The notes: generated from the sequence alone by a model not told the origin. A stretch of DNA of 64,000 nt from RUG14871 sp045539425 (GCA_045539425.1 JAZQFH010000008.1:62001-126000); one strand, 5' to 3'. Shown: positions 34,265-43,178, counted from the first letter of the stretch. Numbers and translations are program-made.

Positions 34265-35051
34265 ATTTCGTCAGTAACATGCGGTCGTTATCGAACTGCT
34301 CGTTCTGTAAGGAACGGAACGCCTTCAGAAGGTCTTCCACCTGCATGTTTTTCCGCTCTTCTTCTTTCAGATCAAGCAGAATTCTTCCTTCATGCATCAG
34401 CAGTGTCCTTGAGCCTACCTGGAGTGCCTGCTGCATGTTGTGTGTGATCATAAGACACGTGATGTGATGCTCTTTAACAATCTGTTCCGTCAGTTCCATG
34501 ATTTTTGCGGCACTGTTGGGATCCAGCGCAGCCGTATGCTCATCTAATAGAAGCAACTTCGGCGGGTTGATCGTCGCCATTAACAGGGTGAGAGCCTGGC
34601 GCTGCCCGCCGCTGAGAAGTCCCACCGGGGTATCCAGCCGTCCTTCCAGATCCATGTTTAAGCTTTTCAGAGCCTCGATATAGAAGGCACGGTCTTTCCT
34701 TTTTACAATGCTCATCCAGCCGCCGCTTCCGCCGGCGAGTGCCAGATTTTCCAGAACACTCATCTCGGATGCCGTACCGCTGAGCGGATCCTGGAAGAGG
34801 CGTCCGATCTGTTTGGCCCGTTCGTAGTCAGGCGTGTGGGTGATGTTCTGTCCGTCCAGATAGATCTCACCTGCATCCAGTTCAAACATGCCGCAGACGG
34901 CATTGAAGAGGGTGGATTTGCCGGCACCGTTGGAGCCGATGATCGTAACGAATTCTCCCGGAGCAACCTTTAATGAGAGATCCTTTAAGGCAATGTGTGC
35001 GTCCGGTGAGCCGGGATGGAAGGTCTTACTGATATGTCGGATTTCCAGCAT
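34263..35051 (-). CDS. trpZ: ABC transporter ATPase, TrpXYZ-type tryptophan uptake
   Basis: 262 residues. Walker A GSNGAGKST (about 38-46), signature LLSGGQRQALTL (about 145-156) and Walker B LLLLDEHTAALDP (about 165-177) are present. It powers the permease encoded just upstream, whose gene it overlaps by 26 bases. The tryptophan assignment rests on the UGG-specific T-box leader; the protein itself is of the general group paired with PF04392-type binding proteins. Confidence 0.88.
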   Translation of the reverse strand: MLEIRHISKTFHPGSPDAHIALKDLSLKVAPGEFVTIIGSNGAGKSTLFNAVCGMFELDAGEIYLDGQNITHTPDYERAKQIGRLFQDPLSGTASEMSVLENLALAGGSGGWMSIVKRKDRAFYIEALKSLNMDLEGRLDTPVGLLSGGQRQALTLLMATINPPKLLLLDEHTAALDPNSAAKIMELTEQIVKEHHITCLMITHNMQQALQVGSRTLLMHEGRILLDLKEEERKNMQVEDLLKAFRSLQNEQFDNDRMLLTK

Positions 35052-35940
35052 AGGGCTTCTCCAAAAGATGATACTTCTTTTTCAAATAAGGCAGAGCGAT
35101 GCTGAGCGTGACAATCAGGGAACTGATGAACTTCAGCATGAAGGCCGGCATATGGAAACGCAGGGCAATCGCGTAGATGATACGGAAGATGATCGCACCG
35201 AGGATCCCGCTTGCGATTCCCATGGGGATGCGGTTTCCGTGATAGAGCGTTCTGCCGATCAGAAGCGAAGCTAGCGCAATTGTCAGAATTCCCGATCCGA
35301 TATCGATATTGGTCGATTTCTGCATCTGGCCCAGCAGGCACCCGGCCAAAGCCGTGAGTGCATTGGAGAGACAGAGGGCAATGATGGTCATCCGTTTCGG
35401 ATTGATGGAAGAGGATGCCACCATGATGGGATTGTTTCCGGTTGCCCGGATTGCCAGACCAAGCCGCGTCTTTAAAAAGAGCGAGAGAGTGATGGCAATC
35501 AATAGGGCGAACAGCACTGCCAGAAGAACTTTACTGAATGGCTCCAGAACTGTACCTGCCAGTAACTGCCTGAAAAGCGTGAACAGCGTAACGGTCTTGT
35601 TCATGTTGAGTACGGAAGCGTTCCCCATCACAAAGATGTTTACGGAATATAACGCCGTATTCACAATGATGCCCGCTAAAAGGGAATCGATTCCGAGATA
35701 GCACTGCAAGACGGAAAGGATCCCTCCGGACAGGGCGCCGGAGAAAAGCGCGGCGCAAAGTGAGAGCAGCGGATGGCCGCTTAAGGCAATCATCCCGCCG
35801 ACACTGGCACCGAGCGTAAAGACGCCGTCCGTGGACAGATCGCAGACGTTCAGCATCCGGTAGCTGAGAAAGAGGCTCATGGTAACAAGAGACGTGATGA
35901 GTCCCAGCTCCAAAGCCGTCAGTAAAACGGAAAGAGACAT
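35026..35940 (-). CDS. trpY: ABC transporter permease, TrpXYZ-type
   Basis: 304 residues with about eight to nine hydrophobic helices, of the branched-chain-amino-acid/sugar (LivH-like) permease type: GVFTLGASVGGMIAL near 39-53 and LGLAIRATGNNPIMVASS near 158-175 are characteristic. It lies nine bases after the binding-protein gene and overlaps the ATPase gene, so the three are one transcript under the T-box. Confidence 0.9.
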   Translation of the reverse strand: MSLSVLLTALELGLITSLVTMSLFLSYRMLNVCDLSTDGVFTLGASVGGMIALSGHPLLSLCAALFSGALSGGILSVLQCYLGIDSLLAGIIVNTALYSVNIFVMGNASVLNMNKTVTLFTLFRQLLAGTVLEPFSKVLLAVLFALLIAITLSLFLKTRLGLAIRATGNNPIMVASSSINPKRMTIIALCLSNALTALAGCLLGQMQKSTNIDIGSGILTIALASLLIGRTLYHGNRIPMGIASGILGAIIFRIIYAIALRFHMPAFMLKFISSLIVTLSIALPYLKKKYHLLEKPYAGNPTYQ

Positions 35941-35949
35941 AACTACCTC

Positions 35950-36978
35950 CTATTCAAAGGATTCTCCTGTGGTAATGGACTGAATTTTGGAACAGTACGG
36001 TTCAAAGATTTTCGTCAGCTCGGCATAATCATAACCGAGAGCTGCAGTAATTTCCGTGTTGATGGTTGCGGTACCGTTATCGAACATGCGGACCGGAAGA
36101 GTGGAGATATCTGCACCCTTTACCAGAACTTCATAGACCATCTGAGCGGTTTCACGTCCCAGATTGGCATAGTCGACTCCGTAGCCGAGGAAGGCACCGT
36201 TTAAGGCAAAGGAATCCGCTCCGGCAAAATGCGGGATCTTGGCATCACGCAGACGCTCATAAATGGAAAGCTGGGCGTTCATGACCGTATTGTCACTTGG
36301 TGTAAAGACTGCGTCCACTTCATCCGCAATCATGGCATCGGCGGCAAGCTGGATCTCGGAAACATTGGTTCCGGTGTGCTCGACAAATTCCAGGTTGTGA
36401 CTCTTCAGGAAAGCCTTCGCATCGGAGATGGAAGTCAGGGAAGAATCCTGGGACAGATCGTATAAGAGACCGACCTTGGCGTTTTCTCCCAGCAGGGAAA
36501 CGATCAGATTCATGATTGCCGTGGTATCGAGGAAGTCGCTGGTTCCGCTGATGTTTTTGCCCGGAGCTTCCAGAGAATCCACCAGTCCGGCTGCGAAAGG
36601 ATCGCTGACGGCGGCGAAGATGACCGGAATCTGATTGTCTTCGGTTGCACTCTGCATCGCTAAAGCGACCGGTGTTGCGACGGCGACCATAAGATCCACA
36701 TCATCGGCGATGAAGTTGGCAATGATCTGATTGAGAACATTGGCGTCGGCGTTGCAGTTCTGATAATCGATTTCAATCGTGACATCGTCTCTTGCGGAGA
36801 GCACTTTGAGCTCGTCCGTGATATTCTGAACGATCTGGTTCAGTGAAGCATCGTCCACATAGTTGCAGATACCGATGCGGTAAACGGAAGCCTCTTCCGT
36901 ATCGTTATTGACGTTGGAACATCCGCTTGCGGATAAGAGAAGTGTAAGAACTAAAATGAGTTGTACGACCTTTTTCAT
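35950..36978 (-). CDS. trpX: ABC transporter substrate-binding lipoprotein, TrpX-type (PF04392-like)
   Basis: 342 residues. The signal peptide carries a SASGC lipobox (Cys20), then a two-lobed periplasmic-binding fold: YRIGICNYVDDASLNQI, VAVATPVALAMQSAT, IPVIFAAVSDP and AVFTPSDNTVMNAQ are typical of the family. It captures the ligand, inferred to be tryptophan from the leader RNA. AGAAGG lies ahead of the ATG at 36978, and the T-box terminator ends about 105 bases upstream. Confidence 0.9.
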   Translation of the reverse strand: MKKVVQLILVLTLLLSASGCSNVNNDTEEASVYRIGICNYVDDASLNQIVQNITDELKVLSARDDVTIEIDYQNCNADANVLNQIIANFIADDVDLMVAVATPVALAMQSATEDNQIPVIFAAVSDPFAAGLVDSLEAPGKNISGTSDFLDTTAIMNLIVSLLGENAKVGLLYDLSQDSSLTSISDAKAFLKSHNLEFVEHTGTNVSEIQLAADAMIADEVDAVFTPSDNTVMNAQLSIYERLRDAKIPHFAGADSFALNGAFLGYGVDYANLGRETAQMVYEVLVKGADISTLPVRMFDNGTATINTEITAALGYDYAELTKIFEPYCSKIQSITTGESFE

Positions 36979-37083
36979 ATGATTTTCCTTCTTTCTTTTA
37001 TTTGGTACATTTTTTTGTCATATTATTTTAGGCAAATGCACCATCGTCTGCGCTTCTCTTCCATCTGTATCTTCCCCCTTTAA

Positions 37084-37352
37084 AATAAAAATCCCGTCCC
37101 AAAATGCTGGGACAGGATCATAATCATTCCTGCGGTGCCACCCGGCTTGACCGCTGCTGCGGTCCACTTTTTACGCATACTGACATATGCTGATGTTGTT
37201 GACGCAGAATCACTGCGGCTTCCCATACTCTGCCTGCGCATTTCCGTTTGCCCTCAGAAGTCCATTCGGTTTCTCACTTACTGCCGCAGTTCCATCCTCT
37301 GCAGCTCTCTATCAGCAGCCCGAGATACTTACTCACTCTTCCTCACTGGTTT
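37084..37352 (-). ncRNA. T-box leader with UGG (tryptophan) specifier
   Basis: On the minus strand the conserved T-box element CCGGGTGGCACCGCA (37131-37145) is followed by the terminator ATCCTGTCCC / GGGACGGGAT with a T run (37084-37118). Upstream, the specifier region reads CCGAA-TGG-ACTTCTGAG; the TGG at 37262-37264 is a tryptophan codon in the expected place. Stem I begins with the AGTAAGTA-type purine motif near 37335. The tRNA-end-binding bulge TGGC predicts a tRNA discriminator G, which is what the tRNA-Trp gene at 14839-14912 has. Uncharged tRNA-Trp should allow read-through into trpXYZ. Confidence 0.95.
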
Positions 37353-37358
37353 AATAAC

Positions 37359-37387
37359 AGTTTAAAGGCACAACAGACATCTGTCAA
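37359..37387 (-). promoter_or_regulatory. Promoter of the T-box/trpXYZ transcript
   Basis: A perfect -35 TTGACA (37382-37387), a 17-base spacer and TAAACT (37359-37364) are read on the minus strand. Confidence 0.9.
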
Positions 37388-37394
37388 TAGAAAA

Positions 37395-37408
37395 TGAATA
37401 CGTTTTCA
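37395..37408. promoter_or_regulatory. cre-like operator upstream of the trpXYZ promoter
   Basis: TGAATACGTTTTCA matches 13 of 14 positions of the CcpA cre consensus TGWAARCGYTWWCA and lies seven bases beyond the -35 box. It could bind CcpA or another LacI-family regulator. Confidence 0.5.
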
Positions 37409-37429
37409 TTTTATTGAAAAAATTTACAC

Positions 37430-37451
37430 AAAAGGAACGCATCTGCGTTCC
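37430..37451 (-). terminator. Terminator of the HIT gene
   Basis: On the minus strand, GGAACGC-AGAT-GCGTTCC is followed by TTTTGT, just after the HIT gene stop. Confidence 0.85.
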
Positions 37452-37458
37452 CCAGTTT

Positions 37459-37851
37459 TCATAATCCCAGTTCCTTTGCCGTATCCTCTGCCTTGATGCC
37501 GCTGTCCAGGAATTTGGCAATCATGGCATCCTTGTCAGAGTAACGCGGAATGATGTGGAAGTGGAGGTGATCGACGGACTGACCGGCAACTTCTCCGCAG
37601 TTGGAGAGAATATTGAGTCCCGGTGCATCCAGTTTGCCTTTGAGTTCATTGGCAAGTTTCTGAGTGACACTGATCACTTTTTTCAGAACTTCCGGATCAC
37701 AGTCCAGGATATTATCGTAATGTTTCTTCGGCATGACCAGCGTATGCCCCTTGGTTACCTGGGCGATATCCAGGATGGCCAGCACATCCTCGTCTTCGTA
37801 AACTTTATAGGATGGAATTTCATTGTTGATGATTTTACAGAATATGCACAT
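37459..37851 (-). CDS. HIT-family (histidine triad) nucleotide hydrolase/binding protein
   Basis: 130 residues from the ATG at 37851 (AAGGAGACG upstream); the longer frame runs into the promoter. CIFCKII at the start has the zinc-type Cys pair of Hint-like proteins, and the catalytic triad HLHFHII lies near residues 97-103. HINT proteins hydrolyse AMP-lysine or phosphoramidates, and the gene is usually monocistronic as here. Confidence 0.95.
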   Translation of the reverse strand: MCIFCKIINNEIPSYKVYEDEDVLAILDIAQVTKGHTLVMPKKHYDNILDCDPEVLKKVISVTQKLANELKGKLDAPGLNILSNCGEVAGQSVDHLHFHIIPRYSDKDAMIAKFLDSGIKAEDTAKELGL

Positions 37852-37977
37852 GATTTGCGTCTCCTTATCTTTTCTATATTCTAACACAAACACAAAAAAT
37901 GGTTAAATCATTATAATATTACATAAATAGTGTAAGAACACTGTTTATATTGTAGGTGTAACAAGGAGGTACACAAC

Positions 37978-38802
37978 ATGTCGAATCTCTTACTTCATAC
38001 CAATACGAATCATTTCAGCAATTCCGAATATTACCGTTATATGAAAGCACGCGAAGCGTCCTGCTCCAGAGAAAGCAGCGAACAGCTTCTGACCCTGATT
38101 GCGAAAAACGATTTGGTCGCCCAGCTGGACAACTATCTCCGCAACGGCCTGGACCGCAATTTCCGCTTCCAGCAGGGTAACCGGCTGATCCATACCATGG
38201 CACAGTACGATGCCATCGAATGCGTCAAACTTCTGGTGCAGAAGGGTGTTGACTACAACTGCCTGAGTTCATACGGATCCACACCGCTGGAAAATGCGAT
38301 GGTCTATGATGCACAGGATGTCATCGTGTATCTCAAATCCATCGGTGCCAAGGCACACGTGATCACGCTGCGTGAACTGATCAACCGCTCCAGCATTGCC
38401 AGAGAGGATAAGATCTATATCTTCGATGCAATCGACTACAATGAGGAACTGACGGACATCATCGTCAATCTGTCCGCCTTTGCGGAGACGGTGCTTTTAG
38501 CCAAACTGAATGAGGAAACCTTACAGCCGTTCTTCTTTGAAGGAATGAAACTGCTCTGTGAGGATCATCACCGCAAGCTGGAAACATTAAAGGAATTCCG
38601 TGACCGCATGAATTACGGCATCATCAACAACGCGCTTCTGAAATACGATCTGACGGCACAGCAGTCGCTGATCTTCCGTCAGCTCTATCTTAATCAGGAT
38701 CTGATTCCGCGCTTAATGGAGATCATTGACGGTGTTCTCTATGGAAAGGATCTGAACTGGCTGAGTGAACAGAAGTGCTATCTGGATCAGCTCTTATGGT
38801 AA
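37978..38802 (+). CDS. Ankyrin-repeat protein
   Basis: 274 residues, cytoplasmic, no signal or membrane segment. Two or three ankyrin repeats are visible at about 40-130 (GNRLIHTMAQYDAIECVKLL, then GSTPLENAMVYDAQDVIVYL). The rest is helical with no known motif. A strong AAGGAGGT sits eight bases before the ATG. Ankyrin repeats mediate protein binding; the partner is unknown. The terminator begins within the stop codon. Confidence 0.82.
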   Translation: MSNLLLHTNTNHFSNSEYYRYMKAREASCSRESSEQLLTLIAKNDLVAQLDNYLRNGLDRNFRFQQGNRLIHTMAQYDAIECVKLLVQKGVDYNCLSSYGSTPLENAMVYDAQDVIVYLKSIGAKAHVITLRELINRSSIAREDKIYIFDAIDYNEELTDIIVNLSAFAETVLLAKLNEETLQPFFFEGMKLLCEDHHRKLETLKEFRDRMNYGIINNALLKYDLTAQQSLIFRQLYLNQDLIPRLMEIIDGVLYGKDLNWLSEQKCYLDQLLW

Positions 38803-38825
38803 AAAGGTGAAGGTTCACCTTTTTC
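38801..38825 (+). terminator. Terminator overlapping the ankyrin-gene stop
   Basis: AAAAAGGTGA / TCACCTTTTT with a 4-base loop; the first As are part of the TAA stop (38800-38802). Confidence 0.9.
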
Positions 38826-38858
38826 CTGTTATAATCATTACATAAGGAGTGTACGAAT

Positions 38859-39788
38859 ATGAACCGGACCGCTTTAGCAATCACCATGCTCAGAATCCTC
38901 AAAAGCCATTCCCTGCTCAAGAAAGGGGAGCTGGCGGAGATGCTGGAAACCAACCCGCGCAATATCATTGAACTGAAGAAAGAGTTGGAAGTCGCGGGAT
39001 ATGAGATTGAAACGGTCAGCGGACCGGACGGCGGCTACCGCTTACGGGATGATTCCCTTTTAGCCGTTCCGGATCTTACCATGGAAGAGCTCGATGCCTT
39101 AAAGGAAGTGCTCTCCTATCTTCGCTCCACCAAGACGGCTTTGCGCAAGGACGCAGAGTCAGCTCTGGAGAAAGTGCTCGGTGCCAGCGTGAAGCAGGAA
39201 GGGGAAACAGCGGAAGTTTACAGCAGCGGGATCCGCCTGGCCATGGACCAGAAAGAGATTGCCGCCCGCTATGAGTTCTTGCAGAAAGCCATCCAGTCGC
39301 AGACACGCGTCAAACTGAGCTACCGCATGCGGAATACCAAGGTGGACAGCTGGACGGTGCACCCGTACGGGTTATTCCTTTATAAGGGAATGTGGTATCT
39401 TGTCGCCTACCGCGAAAAGGATCATGAAATCACGCTCAAACTCAACCGGATCGTATCCATGGAAGAGACAGGTGTGAAATTCAGCCGGCCGGATGACTTT
39501 GATATCCGGAAATACGCCTCGAGCTACGGCATCCCGATCAAAGGGGAGCGCCATCTGAAATGTCTGATTTCAAAGCGCTATTACATCTCGGAATACATTT
39601 ACGGAGAGAACCAGAAAATCAGGGCCGTGGATGACGATACGGTGTTAATGGAAGCGGATTTCCCGAACGAGATGAGCATGAAATCGTTTGTGCTGGATCT
39701 CGGAAGCGACTGCACGGTAATAAGCCCGAAATGGCTGAAGGACTATCTGAAAGAGGAAAGCAAAAAGATCAGTGAGAAATACGAATAG
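38859..39788 (+). CDS. WYL-domain transcriptional regulator
   Basis: 309 residues. An N-terminal winged helix-turn-helix (about 1-60, with KGELAEMLETNPRNIIELKKEL and GPDGGYRL) is followed by a WYL ligand-sensing domain (about 145-215, with VHPYGLFLYKGMWYLVAY, the last part giving the family its name) and a WCX-like C-terminal segment. Such proteins bind DNA and often sense nucleic-acid or nucleotide ligands. TGT-TATAAT (38827-38835) and AAGGAG support the start. The gene is monocistronic; its targets are unknown. Confidence 0.92.
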   Translation: MNRTALAITMLRILKSHSLLKKGELAEMLETNPRNIIELKKELEVAGYEIETVSGPDGGYRLRDDSLLAVPDLTMEELDALKEVLSYLRSTKTALRKDAESALEKVLGASVKQEGETAEVYSSGIRLAMDQKEIAARYEFLQKAIQSQTRVKLSYRMRNTKVDSWTVHPYGLFLYKGMWYLVAYREKDHEITLKLNRIVSMEETGVKFSRPDDFDIRKYASSYGIPIKGERHLKCLISKRYYISEYIYGENQKIRAVDDDTVLMEADFPNEMSMKSFVLDLGSDCTVISPKWLKDYLKEESKKISEKYE

Positions 39789-39814
39789 GGACGCTCAAGC
39801 GTCCTTTCTTTTGG
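39789..39814 (+). terminator. Terminator after the WYL gene
   Basis: GGACGC-TCAA-GCGTCC followed by TTTCTTTT. Confidence 0.85.
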
Positions 39815-39869
39815 GGAAGAGACATAAATGAGTATGTTATAATAAAGAAAAAAGAGAGGTCTCATCAAT

Positions 39870-40670
39870 ATGGCAAAAACAGTCTGTAACTTTTATTCAT
39901 ATGTGCTGAACCGTGCCGTGGATATTACGGTCGTTCTTCCTTCCGTTACCTGTCCGGAATCCCTCGGGCTCACCGGTACACCTCCCACGCATGTCCTAAA
40001 GGAGAAATTCCCGGTCCTCTATCTATTGCATGGCTTTGGAAACGGACATGCCCAGTGGACGGGATATACCAATGTTGAAATGTATGCGGAAGAGAGAAGG
40101 ATCGCGGTGGTGAATCTTTCCGGGGAAAACAAGGCCTACTCCAAGATCGGCGGAGATGATTTCAAGCGCTTTGTGGCAGAGGAACTGCCGGAATTTGTGA
40201 CAAACTACTTCCCGATCTCCACACGTCCGGAAGATACCTATATTGCCGGTCTTTCCATGGGCGGCTACGGGGCACTGCTGCACGGTTTGACCAATCCGGA
40301 AAAATACCATGCCATCGGCGCATTCTCTGCCGGTGTGAACATCAATCCGGTCGGCTTTGCGAGTAATCCGCTCGGCGGGAAACAGGTGGAACTGCCGGAA
40401 GAATACAATCTGCATTATCTGGCAAGAAAGCTCAAAGAAGAGGGCAGAGTGGCACCGAAGATCTACGATGCCTGCGGGGCGAATGACTTCATGATCAGGG
40501 ATAACGAAGAGTTTGCGCAGGAATTACAGGATCTCGGGTATGATGTCACATGGAAGAAAGTGGACGGCTTTGCCCACGAATGGCGCTTCTGGGATCAGCA
40601 GGTGGAGGCTTTCCTCGACTGGCTGGATCGCGATGACGTTTACGCCAAGATGGGAAAACGTTCCGTTTAG
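39870..40670 (+). CDS. Alpha/beta-hydrolase esterase (tributyrin/acetyl esterase group)
   Basis: 266 residues, no signal peptide. The nucleophile elbow GLSMGGYG (about 127-134) and an upstream LLHGFGNGHAQW oxyanion region match the esterase D/EstA family. A later Asp (CGANDFM) and His (FAHEW) complete the triad. It is preceded by AGAGAGG and an extended -10 TGT-TATAAT (39835-39843). It probably deacylates small esters or acetylated sugars. Confidence 0.92.
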   Translation: MAKTVCNFYSYVLNRAVDITVVLPSVTCPESLGLTGTPPTHVLKEKFPVLYLLHGFGNGHAQWTGYTNVEMYAEERRIAVVNLSGENKAYSKIGGDDFKRFVAEELPEFVTNYFPISTRPEDTYIAGLSMGGYGALLHGLTNPEKYHAIGAFSAGVNINPVGFASNPLGGKQVELPEEYNLHYLARKLKEEGRVAPKIYDACGANDFMIRDNEEFAQELQDLGYDVTWKKVDGFAHEWRFWDQQVEAFLDWLDRDDVYAKMGKRSV

Positions 40671-40675
40671 TCCGC

Positions 40676-41011
40676 ATGAATCAGTCGGTAATCTATATCG
40701 GTCTCAACGATGCCGTAACGCACGAGCAGAAGTTTGAGACTTCACGTTATCTTTCCATCTTAAAAGGGGTATGCCAGAGCTACCACGTGGCCTTTTCCGT
40801 CAATCAGGTAAACGGAGGCTACTTCCATGAGGACGGCAGCTATGTGGAGGAGACAACGCTGGTATTGACGCTGGTCGGCGTGGAAAAGGAGCTGATTGCG
40901 GAAATTGCCAAAGATCTCTGTACCTTCTTCCATCAGGAGAGCGTCATGGTGAGCAGCTCGGAAGCGGAAGTTTACTTTGTCCACGATTCCTTACATCACG
41001 AAGCAAAATAA
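40676..41011 (+). CDS. Small conserved-looking protein of unknown function
   Basis: 111 residues, cytoplasmic. The beta-alpha-beta pattern (SVIYIGLNDA, ETTLVLTLVGVEKELIAEIA, VMVSSSEAEVYFV) suggests a small ferredoxin-like alpha/beta sandwich, but no family is recognised. It begins five bases after the esterase stop without a clear ribosome-binding site, so it may depend on translational coupling. A terminator follows. Confidence 0.7.
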   Translation: MNQSVIYIGLNDAVTHEQKFETSRYLSILKGVCQSYHVAFSVNQVNGGYFHEDGSYVEETTLVLTLVGVEKELIAEIAKDLCTFFHQESVMVSSSEAEVYFVHDSLHHEAK

Positions 41012-41016
41012 AAAAA

Positions 41017-41044
41017 GCCTGGCGGATATCAATCTGCCAGGCAT
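41017..41044. terminator. Bidirectional terminator between converging genes
   Basis: GCCTGGCGGA pairs with TCTGCCAGGC (one wobble). The A-rich left flank gives a long U run for the minus-strand foldase transcript. Confidence 0.88.
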
Positions 41045-41062
41045 ATTTTTTACTGGAATGGA

Positions 41063-41938
41063 CTATTCAAAGTACGCAGGATACTGTTCCTTGAAGGCGT
41101 TGTATAATTCTTCGTCGTAGATCTGGAAGTTGCCTTTCTTGGCATAGGCCGGAAGTACGTCGTTTTCCGTGACGATGCCGTCTGTCAGGAAGGAATCGGA
41201 TAATTCATCCTGGAAGTTGTGGGCATCCACATCCAGCATTTCCACGACATAGAAGTTCGCATTGTTGCTGTCAGCGATGACTTCCTTGTGAAGGCCGTTC
41301 GTTGTGATCGCTTCCAATGCGGATTTCAGAGCGGCATCCAGGGAAGTGGTATCCTTGTTGACAATGCGTTCTGCAGTGGAATTGGTGCTGTTGTTGTATA
41401 ATGTGACAACTTCATCCCAGACCGTGCCTTCGCTTAAGGCATTCAGAGCTGCTTCTGCATTCTCCATGGAAGTGCAGGCGATCATTCTGAATTTCTTCGG
41501 AGCCTGTGCCGTGATGAGCTCTTCCATATGTTCGCCGACGTATTTGGAAACGATGGCATCGATCTTGTTGTAGTAGACCATGACTTCCTTATACTGCTCG
41601 ATGGTGGAGACACCTGCATAGTAGAGATAGAAGTCAAGCATGTCACCAGCATTGGCGACTAAGTCGTCTGCCTGTTTCTGAGCGTCTGCGATTAAGGAAG
41701 AATCATCTTCGTTGATCTCAGCGGCATAGACCATGCTGACGAGTTTCTGCATGACGACTGCCGGTCCGCTTGTGCTCATTAAGGAACGGTAGAAATTGTC
41801 TCTTGTGAAATTCTGAGAATTAATGGTTAAGACAGCTTCATCCTTGTTGGAGATATCCGCTGTGCCGTCCGCTTTGGAACTGCAGCCGCTTAAGACGAAG
41901 AGCAGGCTGACTAAGATTATCGTAATGAACTTTTTCAT
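41063..41938 (-). CDS. SurA/PrsA-like lipoprotein lacking a recognisable parvulin domain
   Basis: 291 residues from the ATG at 41938 (GGAAGGAG upstream, inside the preceding gene). The signal peptide has a VLSGC lipobox. The N-terminal half is a helical SurA-N-like chaperone domain (VLTINSQNFTRDNFYRSL onward). Where PrsA has its parvulin domain, only a weak relic is seen (PKKFRMIACTSMENAEAALN), without the HILV...GG pattern. It is probably a non-catalytic holdase paired with the complete foldase encoded five bases upstream. Confidence 0.75.
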   Translation of the reverse strand: MKKFITIILVSLLFVLSGCSSKADGTADISNKDEAVLTINSQNFTRDNFYRSLMSTSGPAVVMQKLVSMVYAAEINEDDSSLIADAQKQADDLVANAGDMLDFYLYYAGVSTIEQYKEVMVYYNKIDAIVSKYVGEHMEELITAQAPKKFRMIACTSMENAEAALNALSEGTVWDEVVTLYNNSTNSTAERIVNKDTTSLDAALKSALEAITTNGLHKEVIADSNNANFYVVEMLDVDAHNFQDELSDSFLTDGIVTENDVLPAYAKKGNFQIYDEELYNAFKEQYPAYFE

Positions 41939-41942
41939 CTGC

Positions 41943-42941
41943 TTATTCTCCTTCCGTAACTGCTGCATTCAGCTGTTCTTCAATATATTCCTTGATGAAA
42001 TCATTTCCGTGATAGTCGACGCTGGCTTTGTCATATGCCTGCTTGAGGACTTTCACTGTGGCGTTGGAGAAGTTCTCCCAGTTCGTCAGGAATGTTTCAT
42101 CATCCTTGAAATCTTCATAGTTGGTGGAATCACACTTGATGAGGTGGTATCCGCTGTAACCCGTGCCGGTTCCCTTGTGGATGACCCATTCGCTTGTTTC
42201 GCCCTGATTCAGCTTTAATGCCGCTTCGAGGAATTCGGAAACATAGCTGGTGTCCGCATCGGAGAAGCCGAGGCTGCCGCCGTTGGCTGCGGAACCCGTG
42301 TCATCGGAGAACTCTTTGGCAACATCCGCGAAATCTCTTCCGCTGGCCAGTGCATCTTCAACTGCCTTGACTTTCGCGAGTTCTTCTTCCGTCGGATTGT
42401 CCACGTCTGCCATCTTGACTAAGATATGGCTGAGGATACGCGGGCTCTTGGCTTTTTCATATGCGCCATACAGCTCATCCTTGTGCTCTGTCATATAATC
42501 TTCGGCAAGCTTCTGGGCCATTAAGGAAGTGATATAGTATTCCTTCAGATCTTCAATCTTGCTGTAACCTAAGGAAGCGAGATCTTCCAATAAGACCTTT
42601 TCATAAGTTTCTCCGTAATAGGCTTTATAGTTGGCGATCGTATTGTTGTAATACGTTTCCGCTTCGTCTAATAAATCCTTTTCCGGATCAAATGCCGTGC
42701 GATATACGCCGGACTGAACAAACTGCATTGCCAGTGCCGGTGCGTAGTTTTCAAACTGCTCATCAAACAGTTCATCTGCCGTTACGTCTTTGCCGTTGTA
42801 TTCAAATACAACATCCTGTCCATTGACCTGTTTGCCATGGAAGCCGGTATCCTTACCGTTTTCAACTGCGAAGTAACCGATGGCTACTGTCAGTAATACC
42901 GCTACCAGAATGACAAACCAGTACTTTTTTACATACTCCAT
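41943..42941 (-). CDS. prsA: Membrane-anchored PrsA-like peptidyl-prolyl isomerase
   Basis: 332 residues from the ATG at 42941 (AGGAGGTTAACGACA upstream). An N-terminal helix (about 8-26) anchors it outside the membrane. A SurA-N-like helical part follows, then a parvulin domain (about 165-275) with ILSHILVKM, GRDFADVAKEFSDD and GGSLGF. It helps secreted proteins fold. It is anchored by a helix rather than lipid, unlike Bacillus PrsA. It is first in a two-gene operon. Confidence 0.92.
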   Translation of the reverse strand: MEYVKKYWFVILVAVLLTVAIGYFAVENGKDTGFHGKQVNGQDVVFEYNGKDVTADELFDEQFENYAPALAMQFVQSGVYRTAFDPEKDLLDEAETYYNNTIANYKAYYGETYEKVLLEDLASLGYSKIEDLKEYYITSLMAQKLAEDYMTEHKDELYGAYEKAKSPRILSHILVKMADVDNPTEEELAKVKAVEDALASGRDFADVAKEFSDDTGSAANGGSLGFSDADTSYVSEFLEAALKLNQGETSEWVIHKGTGTGYSGYHLIKCDSTNYEDFKDDETFLTNWENFSNATVKVLKQAYDKASVDYHGNDFIKEYIEEQLNAAVTEGE

Positions 42942-42972
42942 TGTCGTTAACCTCCTAACGATAAGCCTAAAT

Positions 42973-43001
42973 ATTATAAAATATTTAAACTCTCTTTGCA
43001 A
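42973..43001 (-). promoter_or_regulatory. Promoter of the foldase operon
   Basis: On the minus strand: TTGCAA (42996-43001), a 17-base spacer, TATAAT (42973-42978). Confidence 0.85.
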
Positions 43002-43178
43002 CAAACATCCTTATAATATAACAGAATCGGTCCAAAGGAAACCCAATTGACCTCATCTTTCATTATTGATCATGGCAGAGAAATGTGAAGTCTGACTGAA
43101 CTTGGAAAAGAAATAGTAATACGCCCGCAGAAATGGCAGGTGTGTTATAATAGCCATGGTTAGAAGGTAGTAAAAAAT

